From Evernia prunastri (taxonomy: Eukaryota; Ascomycota; Lecanoromycetes; Lecanorales; Parmeliaceae), in assembly GCA_003184365.1 (NCBI GenBank), contig NKYR01000020.1, positions 192,116-256,115 of the forward strand: a stretch of DNA of 64,000 bases, read 5' to 3'. A program made the position numbers and the translations under genes. The notes below the pieces were generated by a model, which saw only the letters and a list, made by a program, of their open reading frames with translations, was not told where the DNA came from and did no database searches. Shown here piece by piece: positions 34,464 through 45,577 of the stretch. Within the stretch, counting starts at the first letter, position 1, and the number at the start of each line of letters is the position of its first letter.

Positions 34464-36241
34464 TCAGAGCTAATGCCATGACAAGATTAGCATAATTCTG
34501 TTCGCGAGTGCAGGGCCCCAGTACTTACCATCACTACTCCAACTCCACCCCTCCTAGAAGCATCGACGGTGTTTTTGGCGTCAACACCACCCGCTATCGG
34601 GGCAGTCCGATAATTATACAGGTAGTAGTGCAATTGGCCATCTCCTGCCCCGAATTTGAGTGATTCCAAAAACAGTGGGTTATCCAAAAGGGTAAGGGCG
34701 TTGAAGACATCGAAGTTGAGCTAATGAACTTGTTAGCTTGGCTGCAAATATTAGACCTGACCGCAGCGTACCTTCTTGGCAATTATCAGGGCGTCCGTCA
34801 TCAACATCGTCATCCTCTCCTTCAATCCTTTCTCTTCCTTCGCGAATGCAGTTTCCGTAGCATAGTAGAACAGATATGCAGCCCGAATGTTATCATGCTT
34901 TTGGTTACCGATGACGGAAGACTCCAGACAGTAGAAAGAGAAGAAATCGGTGACCTTGCGTGTGCTAGGATCCTCCACGACGTAGCTCCATATGACTTGC
35001 TCAGCAGCGCTGTCATCGTGAAGCAGCCAGTGTTCGACTTCTTCGCGGCTGAAGATAGGTGCCATAGCGAAGCGTTTCAAGTACCTCTCAAGGAGATCTA
35101 GCACAGGATTGACGTCTTTAATTTGCATTGGCCGTAGCCCTGGTGTAGATGTTGAGCTAGGTAGATGATATCGTGTGATCTGACGAGCTTTCGTTGAGTT
35201 TGAGGGAAGCGGAGAGAAGTTAACTTCATAAAGTTTCAGCCAATCCAGACTTCGGTGGAAGTAACGGCATGAGCTGACAGGCTTGGGAAGAACAATTCCG
35301 CCGGTGTAGAGACCTTGGAAGATACCTAATACGTAGCTTCTTCTGGTGATCTCTTGAATGAGCACAGGGGCAAGGCGTTTCGAGCGCAGCTTTTTATGTA
35401 TACATAGAAAGTTGACCTCGGTAGTCTTGAAGACGTTCGATCGGACACGGAGAGATACTGGCACACCAGATATAAAGGCGACGAGTCTTCGCGACTTGGT
35501 CGCGCGGACACCAACGTGCCATTCCTTCCGCCAGCCGGGGGCTTTGAGCGCCCATTTGAGAAAAGACAAGGAGTAGTTGAACCGGAACATGGCCTCGTCA
35601 TCCTCCACGTAGTGCCCGGTCAAAAGGTCGTAGACCTCTTCAATCTCTCTTTCGTCCAATAGATCCATGGTAACCCACTCGAACCCCTCTAGCATAGGTG
35701 GTGGTTCCTTGGGGACTCTTTCTGGATCTATGTCCTTTATTTGGCCCTCTTCCGCCTTTTGTGCCTCATCGAAGCGAGGGACGGGCTGTGTTTGCCAGAA
35801 CTTGTAGGAGGCCATGTCCTTTTGATTCTTCCCACTTACAGACATTCCAGTAAGTAGATCCGCCACATCTAGCTTCTTCAAAGTCTCAGTAGCCTTTTCC
35901 TTGTCCATGCCAGCCACCTCACTCTTCAACGACGGGTTCATCTCCAGTAACTGCTCCACCATTCCGCTCGTAAGCTTACTTGCAGGGTTCGATGAGCTGC
36001 CAGGCACTTCTTTGGCTTCATCTTCTTTCTTTCCTACACCTAATGCCTGTTTCAGTTTGGCTTTCTTTGACTTCTTTTTCTTGGCTGCGGAGCCTGCAGC
36101 TACCGCGTCCGAGCCTTTGGTGTCTGTAGACTCAATCTCGTCAGCGCTGTCTTGGTCGGCAGTACCGTTGGCAGATTCTTCGAGGATGTTCTTCGCAGCT
36201 TCTTCGTCGACTTTGGGGTCGACAATCTTTGACTCCTCCAT
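34464..36241 (-). CDS. NMT1: Glycylpeptide N-tetradecanoyltransferase (N-myristoyltransferase)
   Basis: Minus-strand exons 36241-34772, 34720-34529 and 34469-34464 (555 aa). The N-terminal 130 residues are charged, with a Lys-rich run (AKKKKSKKAKLK) likely to aid ribosome association. The catalytic region has hallmark pieces: YKFWQTQPVPRFDE, EVNFLCIHKKLRSKRLAPVL (myristoyl-CoA binding) and DNPLFLESLKFGAGDGQL. The C-terminus GGVGVVML supplies the catalytic carboxylate, and the final Leu plus stop come from a 6-nt last exon. The enzyme transfers myristate to N-terminal glycine of target proteins such as small GTPases and is usually essential in fungi. It is full length with no missing key residue. 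Confidence 0.97.
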
Positions 36242-37226
36242 CTTTGGGGGTTGTTGAGTGTGTTGTTTGCGTGAGAGCTGCGTGAGATGTGGGGAAGCCC
36301 TAATCTAGCCGGATTCGGAACTATGGGAGGCTGCAGCATGATTTTTGCTACTGTGTATTGAACACCTTGAAATGGCTATTTACAAGGAAAGCTCATAGCA
36401 TTGAGAATTGGAAGTGGCCTATTCCATGATCCTTGGCTCTTTGCATTACTATTCAGTGGCATCTAGCAAACCACGCCGCACCACGCCGCACCACAACACA
36501 CCAGCAGCAACCCACTACCGCTCACAGTCCATATGGTCCCACCCTATCTGCTTGTTCGAGCGTTAAGACTGGCGGTCCAAACATTGCTCGTTGGTCTGGT
36601 GGAATAAAATCCGCACGTGTATTGCGCGGAGGAAGATTTCCAATGTTAGGGGGAGGTGGAAAGGGCGGGAGAAGAGGTGGCGGAGGAAGGTAGCGAGCCG
36701 CAGTCTTGGTTGTTACGTTACGTTCCAGGTTGAATATGGATTCGTGTTCGATGTTTGGTTGCTCATTAATAGACTTATGTTCCATCCTGTGTATGTCTTG
36801 GACTGTTGGTAGATCATCAACGATCTCAAGTCTGATGTTTGACTGGTAATTGAATTTAGCGATACAGGGCTTTGATATGATGAAAAGGCCTTACCTTGCT
36901 AGTTTTGCTTTTTTTGTTCTTGGGTTTGTTCTTGGGTTTGTTTTTGGATTTGTTTTTGGGCTTGATTTTAGTCATTGGCTGTCCGTGGACAGGCTTGGAT
37001 TTGAAGTTCGACTAGCGCGTGATGTTAGCAATACAGGTCTTTGAGATGATAAATGGACCGTACTTTGTCCATTGGTGTGATTTTATGAGCTGAAACAGCA
37101 GTACTGCAATAGCATGTTTTGGATAATCTTGCACAGTTGTAGCTGCTGGAAGAAAAACACTTGGTGTTTTAAGTGGAGTGATGAGCTCAAATGCTCGGCA
37201 TCGCCGGGGGCAACAGCCATACAATA
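36242..37226. other. Intergenic region, 1 kb
   Basis: Upstream of the myristoyltransferase gene. It includes a direct repeat of ACCACGCCGC near 36475 and a TTGTTCTTGGGT-type 12-base repeat (about 36908-36965). No gene supported. Confidence 0.6.
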
Positions 37227-38617
37227 CTATCTACTATAGTTTCCCATGTAGAAAGCATTGAACACTGCTTTGGCCACCACAGGATAAGTAACAACACGGT
37301 TGTGACCTTCAAGACTGGTGAGCTACTGCAGTAACATCGATCAATGGTTTTTGTGGACTGTGACAATTACCTCCGTGCTTGACAACATCCTGCCTGATGA
37401 TCTTCCTTCCACCGTCTTCTTGCACTGTTTTCCAGATGTTGGTCCATCCAGACTCCTCGAGATCAGAATGAATCTTTACAGCGTCGATCTGCTTGAAAGT
37501 GAGTCCCTCTACACTGGTGGCATTTGCAGCTGCACGAAATAGTGTATCCGAGTGAGACCACGGTATGTCATAATCGTTTGTGGCATGGATCAAATGTACA
37601 TTGACATTCTTGCTCTTGCGGACCAAATTAGCCAGCCTCGCGAAGGTGAACCATGTCTCTTGGATACGTTTGGCAAAGAATTGGCTAAGGAAAGGATAGG
37701 GTCGTAAAGGCGAGAGGATCGGGAGTAGGCCACCAATAGTGTACGTAGACATAAGCGTTGGGACGTCGGAGAAAGCTGCACAGAGAATTAGACATTTAAA
37801 TTCCACCGCGTCCTCAAGAGCAAAGCGCTCTGCTACAGCCGTGGCGACGGCAGTACCAAGGCTTTGACCGACAATCACTATCCTTTCTGGAGGAATACGG
37901 GCAACTTCCATTGCATGTTTTATCAAAGAGACACCGTCAATGATGAGACCTGCTTCGGTGGGACTACCCGTGGATTTTCCGTACCCGCGATAATCTACAG
38001 TCAGTATATGTATATTGCTGGAGGCGCCGGAGGTGATGGCCCGATACGTATCGGTACGCCATCCTTGAGCGACGGTACCTGCGTTACCATGGACTGGCTA
38101 TCGTAAGTAGAGCAAACGCTGCTGAGCCTAGTCTTACTAACAATAGATGATGAGACGGCTTTCAGGATCCTGAGCCAGGAGCTTGAGAGCCAACGATTCC
38201 TCATAGTCCCCAGGTCCAAAAGACCGCTCAATCAAGGCCCTCTCATTTTCGGCGTACAGCGTGAGAGGAAGAATGTGCCACCCCCAAAGTATTTCTCCAT
38301 CTGGAGTTTTGATATCGAAACGTTGTACTTGATTCTCTGTTCCCGATTAGTCCTGCTGCTGCTGTAAGAGGAGACTGGGGCTCTACTCAGGAAACCGAAC
38401 TGTTCAGGCTTATTTAAGTCATGCCACCATGCTGTGTGCACGTTGTGGGCGTATAATGCCCTGCTTTTACTTTACTTCCGAACAGGTTTGGCAGAATATT
38501 CCGAACTTACTGTCGCTGGATCCATCCGTTGAGTAGGAGGGAGATGAACGCGAAGTATAGACTACCCGCGATCGCAAGCGACCAGTATGCCTTCTTGAAG
38601 ATAGGAGCAATGGCCAT
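37227..38617 (-). CDS. ABHD12-like alpha/beta hydrolase (monoacyl-/lysophospholipid lipase type)
   Basis: Minus-strand exons 38617-38511, 38460-38387, 38336-38142, 38093-37371 and 37306-37227 (392 aa); phases agree. An N-terminal membrane anchor (about 12-32) is followed by a serine hydrolase domain. YFHGNAGTVAQGWRT forms the oxyanion region, VDYRGYGKSTG is conserved in the ABHD12 group, and VGQSLGTAVATA carries the nucleophile Ser near 203. HATNDYDIPW holds the likely catalytic Asp. The final His is in KHGGHNRV, formed only by splicing the last intron. Mammalian ABHD12 cleaves lysophosphatidylserine and monoacylglycerol; the fungal substrate is unknown. The triad is complete, so activity is expected, at an internal membrane. 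Confidence 0.9.
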
Positions 38618-39808
38618 CAGATCCTAGGTGAGAGATGACAATAACTCTGACAGACCTCAGTTTTTCTTGAAAGAGCGAAGAGCCTTCCAGCCGAATCAAC
38701 GGTGATTCCTTCCTACGAAGAAGGACGCTATAACCAAAACCAGAAGGCTCAAAGCGGCGAATTTGAATTAGGTGACTTGTGCGTTACTGTTTAAGATCTT
38801 TTGCACGTGTATGTTGGACGCCAACTTGCCATGGTGTCAAAATAGTGCCACGCCTAGGTAGGTTAAGGCGAACGCCGCTTTTACGCTCAAATTTAAGGTA
38901 GTGGGTACCAGTATGCCAACATGGCCCGACCCACTGTCACACCTAGGCGCCGCCCGCCCCTCTTTACGGTCTATGGAGAGCGACATGAGAGCAGATCTGT
39001 CTTACGTGAAGCGACTACTAAAGTGGCGACTACCTGCAGTACGGTATTGCTGTTGGAAGGCGGGGAGTACGAGGGCAGCTGCTTGCCCCTGCTCATCAGA
39101 AGGTCCGGACACTAGAGAAGGCAGATCGAATCACGGAAAACCAAGACGCGATAACGAGAAGTTGAAGACCGTTAATATATACTCTGGAAATAGAAAAGGG
39201 AGATTTGTCAATTGATGTTGGAGATGTTCGGAAGCTATCGGAAAACCCTCACCCCGCATCAGCTTGGAGAAATGGCCTCTACGGTCTACACATGAGTCTT
39301 TTTGATTACTTCGCATGCATGGGTCTTTCAAACCACATCTCGTCGCATTTCGTCGGACTGCCAACATTTTGGTGCGTATCTGATTTTACGTAATATCTCT
39401 GGAGACGGCCGCCCTCCTTAGGTATCTTGTGAATTGGAGTTTTGACAGCGCCAAAAATTGCTTGAAACCACCTTCCCTTCTTAGAGCTGATGTGCAGGCA
39501 GTCTGTATCTGAGCGAGATAATTATCTCAGACCGATACGAGCGCCAATTAGTGTACTCAACCATGACTGACTAGTCTACTTTGTACCTACGTTGGAAGAG
39601 CCTTGCATCATTAGGAAGGACCTTGCAGCCGGTGCAGCGATGCATCGACAGGCAAACTTTGTGCTTATGCACCTTGGCGCCAAGCGACATAAGCAAGCTG
39701 CCGGTAGATGCAATCAACGCCTATATAGATTCCCAAAGCCACATCACATCCTCCCAATTCGAACCACCGGCTCATTGCTCCATTTCTTTGTCGCTACAAA
39801 GTTGCAAC
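38618..39808. other. Divergent intergenic region, 1.2 kb
   Basis: Between the ABHD12-like gene (minus) and the amino-acid oxidase (plus). Short open frames only. A TATA-like site lies near the oxidase start. Confidence 0.6.
39722..39728 (+). promoter_or_regulatory. Possible TATA box of the L-amino-acid oxidase gene
   Basis: TATATAG about 85 bases before the ATG at 39809, followed by a C/A-rich leader. The distance is plausible; the evidence is sequence match only. Confidence 0.4.
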
Positions 39809-42448
39809 ATGATGAGCGTCAAGTGTATCTGGCTGCTGAGCCTCATTGTGACTCTCACCACTGCTATTGAGAATAATCTGCCTTTGAAGCTTTCAGTCAA
39901 GATACCACTCGATTCTCAATCAGCGAATGTGCATATCTCCTGTGTAGACAATTCCCTCTACCCGTTCACTGTCTCATACGGCGGGTGCCACTCTTCAACC
40001 AGCCAGCATGAAGCACATCATACCATTTCCACAGTAACACGGGAGGACTCCGACCGTTTGGTCTGGATCCTTCCTGAAGACATTCCCACAAAGGGCTGTC
40101 TTTCCGCTTGGTCCGTCGGGCACGAGCTCTTCGGGCGTAGTGAGCCGTTGGAGATCAAGAAGTACAGCAGACCCTGGATGAAGAAGCGAGAATTGGATCA
40201 AGGAACAAGGCTGAGTAAAAGAGCGAGCATCCCTATGACCAATGCAAGTGGCATCGATGCACAGGGTCCTTGGTTCGATGGGGTGGAGGCGCTCAAGGAC
40301 ACGGAGATCGGAGCTGTTAATGCTGGGGAGGCGAAGGCAAAGAGTATGTTCAATCAGCAATGTTTGACCCAATACTGATCCAATGCGCAGAGATTGCCAT
40401 TGTGGGCGCTGGCATGGCGGGTCTGATGACATTTGTGGGTGACGCTCTCTTCAAATAGCGGCTCTAATATCTCGCAGCTATGTCTGAACATGAGCGGCTT
40501 CCACAATTTAGAGATAATAGAGGCTGGCCAGAGACTTGGAGGGTAAGCAGCCGGAATGGCGAGCGAGGCGAGCATGTATGCTGACCGTTAGTACCGTCAC
40601 TCTCAAGGCGCGTCCATACGGCATATCTGGAAGGCGGTCCATTTGACTACCAATATCAGGATATGGGACCCCAGCGTTTTCCGGAGAGTATTCAATATGC
40701 TGGAACAAACGAGACACTGGTAATCAACGACATGAAGCTCACTTTCCAGCTTGCCGATTTCATGAACACGCTGAACAAAGGCGATGCAAACTTCACCGTC
40801 AACTTTATTCCCTGGATCGAGACTAGTCCGAACGGATTACAATATCTCCACGGATTCAAGAAATCGAATGGTCTACCGCCTACCATCACTGAGGCTAAGA
40901 ACAACCAAAACTTGACGGCGCAGATTCCCGTCGATCCACTCGTCACCAAATTAACAAGCACCTACAATGATCTGACCTGCAACCCCACTCTCATGGCGGC
41001 GGCTGCCAAAAACCAATTCACCGCCCACAAGGCGTTTCTTGACACGGGCTTGGATGGTCTTGGAGGTGACGACTGGTCGGAGTTTGCTTACTTCCACAAC
41101 GTCCTCAAGTACTCACTCAACGTTACCGATCAAGTAATTTCAGCGTCAGGAGAAAGCGAGGATTCTTTTTGGGATGACATGTATGATGCACTTCCCACCG
41201 GCGATGCATGATGTGCTGACGCAGCACACCAGCTATGACTGTGAATACTTTTCAGCCACAACATGGAAGACGATTGACGGGGTGGGTTTAGTTGAAATGG
41301 CCCATCTACAGCATCCATCACTTAGCAAATTACAGGGCCTAAATCGATTGCCGTACTCGTTCTATCCACACGTTGGTGCCATCACGACCATGGATCGCAT
41401 GATCGAAAGAGCGGAGTTTCTGCCTGAAACCAACCAGGTCCAGTTGTCATGGAAGGATAATTTCACAGACGTTGCATTTCAGAGTGCAACCTATGACTAT
41501 GCGATGATTGCTGCGCCATTCTCCAAGGTCCGAAGTTGGCGGTTCCCGAACACTTGCATGTGCTGCTTGACCAGTAATCATTATCTATCTTGCTGACTGA
41601 GAACAGTGTTTGATCCGACTCTCACGGACGCGATTAGCGCTGTGCCATATACCACAGTCTGCAAGGTAAGACCCTGCTCCGTAGCTTTCTGGAACTGTCC
41701 CGTCCTCACCAGTCGCAGGTCGCGCTCCAATTTCAGACACGTTTCTGGGAGCATTTCGAGATGCCAATCTTCGGTAGCTGCTCCACAACGACCGATATTC
41801 CAGGTATTGGAGAAATCTGCTATCCTAGCTACAAGCTCAACAGCACGGGCCCAGGCGTCATGCTAGCGAGCTATACGAGTGCGGACTTCGGACTCCGGTT
41901 TGCTTCGTTGACGGAAGCAGAGCATGTGCAATACGTATTGAACGCGATGATTGAGATCCATGGAGACGTGGCCCGGGATCAATACACGGGCAAGTATAAT
42001 CGAAGATGCTGGGTCCTCGATCCGCTCGAGAGCGCTAGTTGGGCATCGCCATCCATTGGCATGCACAAGCTATACATTCCCGCTTACTTCAAAACCGAGA
42101 ACAACGTAAGTTGGTCCTGTACAGATTAAATAGTAAGCCTGCTGACGTTAGAGCAGATGATCTTTGTTGGGGAACATACCAGGTAAGTCATTCCGCTCCT
42201 CGGACTAACCACATCCCAGCTTCATTAAGGATCTTCCTGCTGACTCGCCTCGAGCTATACGCACGCATGGAGTATGCTTTGACGAACGAGTCCTATTTGG
42301 GAGAAAAAATCTTGCTAATCGATGCTTAGTTGCCTCCGCCTTGGAGTCTGGCATTCGAGGGAGTGTCCAGCTCATGCTCGAGCTAGGCCTGGTAGATGAA
42401 GCCAAGGAGATAACGAAGACGTTTATGGCTCGCTGGATCAATATCTGA
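39809..42448 (+). CDS. Secreted L-amino-acid oxidase (flavin amine oxidase family)
   Basis: Eleven exons: 39809-40343, 40391-40434, 40478-40542, 40608-41180, 41233-41281, 41336-41573, 41607-41665, 41719-42105, 42157-42182, 42255-42271 and 42330-42448 (703 aa). A signal peptide (MMSVKCIWLLSLIVTLTTA) and a propeptide-like region with KKR and KR sites precede the FAD fold: IAIVGAGMAGLMT, then IIEAGQRLGGRVHTAYLEGG. WKTIDGGLNRLPYSF, KVALQFQTRFWEHF and GEHTSYTHAWIASALESGIRG are hallmark LAAO segments restored by splicing. The enzyme oxidises L-amino acids to keto acids, ammonia and H2O2, outside the cell. Intron 41574-41606 would be only 33 nt, so that join (near residues 500-505) is doubtful. One 54-nt intron is in frame, and one exon is only 17 nt. 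Confidence 0.92.
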
Positions 42449-43449
42449 TGCTGCCGAGTCCCATAGGATGAAGAGAAAGTAAATCCTTATCGTGTCGTAA
42501 CAAAATGGCCCTCTGATTCGACACCCTTTTTTGCTCACCGCGGCTAATTCGTTCAGTCGAGCTTCGCCAAAAGTACATAGGACGAAGCTGACTTTCATGT
42601 AGACAGTAAAGATCAGCTCATGCATCAAAAGCCATTCATCCTCGTCGTAACCTTCCGATGACGCGCGTTGCTGGCATGCATTTGTCAAGGCGTGAGAGTA
42701 CCTTGCGTTAGCTGACTGTAGAAGCTGGGTTGCAAAGTGCACATGAGGGGTTCCAACTTAATCCATATGAAAAAAAAATTAGTAGCACCAATGCCTTCGC
42801 CCCCTCGGTTCAAAGTCCACTAGAGAGATGTTCTCCACGGCCTTGCATGAGATGTGCGTAAGTATCATCAATGGAGGAATCAGGCTAGACCACGGCTTCT
42901 CTGCGTGGTTTCAAGTGACCTGCCATCTCAAAGACTGGGCTATCTGCGTGCAGAGCGTCTGGCGTCACGGGCCAGAGGTCGATGGTTAAGTCACCGGAAA
43001 GCTTGTTGCGGTTGAGGTAGGTAGAGGATCTGGCGGATTACGGCTGCGAAAGGGCTGTTTTATGTCAGAATGTTACGGTAAATTAATCAGAAGACGCTTT
43101 ACCACGCACGAGCCATGAAATCTAGCGTCATTATGGTCTTCCTATCATTTGCCGCCTTGGGCCGTGCCACATTGACCAAAGGCAGCCTTTTGAACTGTGG
43201 CAGGCTAATGCCTTGCATGGGTAGCAACCTTGACATGCTTTAAGAACCCGTTACCTTCATCTCGAACTCTGATACCTAAAATTACCCAATCTGAAGGGGA
43301 GCACAAGTATTGAAAATGATTGTACGCGTTTGAAATTACGCGTATCAGAAAGGAGATCGTGACCGGCACAGGCAACAATTTCCAATAACATCTCAATGTA
43401 GGGTTAAAATGTATAGATGTGCAGGATCTTTAAGAACAGTATGTTGGTG
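42449..43449. other. Intergenic region, 1 kb
   Basis: Convergent 3' ends of the oxidase and the N-acetyltransferase. No gene found. Confidence 0.6.
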
Positions 43450-44666
43450 CTATGAGATCTGGGATTCCTTTCCTATTATACCTTTTCGTTCGACATCTCC
43501 GAGCTTGAGACCAAAATGCTCCTGAAGCAGTTCCACTCTGTCCTCCTCGCTCTTGCATTCTACCTCAAATGTGACTTTTCCATGAATGCGTTTCCGCAGT
43601 GTCCTTTCAAAAAGCGTTGTATCTCCCACGATTTCCTCCAACTGCGTATCCAAGATCATCCGCGTCACAAGTATTTTATGCGTGAGCCAGCTTCGTGGGC
43701 TTGTAGTCGTATACCAATGCATCATCTCGAAGTCCACGGGCAAGAACTCGATCTCACTGAACGCATATGTCGGGGTCCACTGGGAGCCCTCATGATTACG
43801 CACTTCAAGTCGCCACATCATGTTCATAGCATGTGACGTGGTATGCTCCGGGATCGAACCGTACAGTAGACGAGCCTTGCGTGGAGAGATTGAGAACGCG
43901 GAGATGTTTTGTATGAGAGGCAAAGGCACCATGGGGCCGCGGGCATTCATGCCCACGTCAACAAGGTAGCGTTGTGATGATAGCGTCACGAGATTGACCA
44001 TGTGATCCCTGGCAAGAGGTGTAGAAAGTTAGCTACACTCGGGTATCCAGGTCTCAGAAGATAGTGGAGAGACGCCCTGTTTCCCCATTCCCCATTCGCT
44101 ATTCGCGCTGGGATTTACTGGTAATGGATGACTTCTGGTGCGGATTCTTCAGCCACGAGGAAGAAAGGAACCTACCAGCCATTGTAACTGGGGCCCTTGT
44201 AACCAAGACTCCTTGCGACATCCTGGCACGCAGTATTGGTTCTGGCAGCCGTGTTCATCACATCGAAACCCAAGCTCCTGAGCACGATAGCAAACATGCC
44301 GTTCATCTGCATGCATCGCCCACCGCGCCCCATACCCCCTTCTACAATATGACTGTATACCTCTTGCATATCCAACATCGCGTAGCTCGCCATTTTATCG
44401 CAGTGGGGCGAGTAGTGAAGCGCCAGATTCTCGTAAGGGATAGCAGCCATGTGGTGCCGCATAAGGGCAGAGAGAAAGGGTAGTCCATGGGTAGCGGTGC
44501 GCGCAAGCGCAGGTTCCGCCAGGAGTGGTGAGGACAGAAAGACCGGGGGAAGGGCGATCAGGGTGAAATATGCATGGAGTTGAGCGGCAGAGTACTGTGG
44601 ACCAGTTGAGCGGGAATGGGGGATTTCAGAGAGATCAAGCTTCTCAGCGGGCTCAGAAAGGACCAT
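43450..44666 (-). CDS. Arylamine N-acetyltransferase (NAT)
   Basis: Minus-strand exons 44666-44176 and 44008-43450 (349 aa). The Cys-His-Asp triad is readable: GRGGRCMQMN with Cys near 118, WDHMVNLV with His near 166 (the Trp codon is split by the intron) and YLVDVGMN with Asp near 181. PYENLALHY near residue 78 is also a NAT hallmark. The enzyme moves acetyl, or in some fungal members malonyl, from CoA to aromatic amines. In Fusarium, relatives detoxify plant benzoxazolinone breakdown products. The intron is 167 nt, longer than most in the window. The start at 44666 is the first ATG in frame after non-ATG codons. The C-terminal half is helical with a Glu/Lys-rich end. Confidence 0.92.
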
Positions 44667-45577
44667 GATCGCATCCTCTGCAAAGCTCCAGCAGACTTCG
44701 GACGGGATGCTCGCATTGGTCTGTTGAGCGTGCGAGATACGACGGCCTGATCTCGGGAAGCGCAATTGCTGTTGCTGGGTTCCATATTACAGAATTCGCA
44801 TCTCAAATACTCATGTAAATTCCGAAGAGGATGATTCCTGAAATAATCAACACTCCCGATGGTCTGTACGTCGGTAGACCATCCAAATTGGGACTAGTGG
44901 ATGTTTCTATACCAAGAACCTTTCTAAGAAATATACAGTTAGTCTAAATCTTAGATCCGAGGGATGAATATGATAATTGAAGAGAAAAACTTTATTCAGA
45001 CTATTAGAGACCGTCCGTGCAAAAATCAGAACGCGCAATGAGTCGTCGACGAGATCATGAAGCCATCCAAGTGGAAGATTCATTTCGACGCTCTGGACCC
45101 CTAGTCCAAAAATTGCCACTTTCGTCTAGGCCATAAATGGGAGGAGGTTGGAGTGACATCGGGCATCGACGCTGCGGTCAGCTTATACAACATCGGTAGT
45201 TCAACCAGTGATGAAGACTTGTTAAACATCTTTTATGATTCAGCCTATCGCCTTTCAAGAACGATGCCTATCATTCATCGAGGCTTCATTACCCCTCCTC
45301 GGAAATAATACAACATCTCAGTCCGACAGCGGGAAGGATGCAGTTGCATGATTTGTACCTAATCAGCAGCATTACTGAATGTCTGGATCTGGGTCCGAGG
45401 TGGGGGGAGCGGGGGGGCTGCATTAAACCATTCGCTTCCCACCGGAGCCCCGGGGGACCTTATGTTGGCGTCCACTGAAATACTGTGGTTCTTCTTTGAT
45501 TTGATGCGTCTCTTTTATCTCCGTTCTTCCTCATTCAGCTGCTTCATCTTCTTTGCTCTGAGTGAATCTGTTCCAAT
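44667..45577. other. Divergent intergenic region, 0.9 kb
   Basis: Shared upstream region of the NAT gene (minus) and the permease gene (plus). It has a G-rich stretch (GGTGGGGGGAGCGGGGGGG near 45400). No gene. Confidence 0.6.

Noticed and set aside
36850..37044. Frame with repeated VLGF/VFGF hydrophobic units
   Set aside because: Produced by a TTGTTCTTGGGT-type simple repeat in non-coding DNA; no flanking coding signal.
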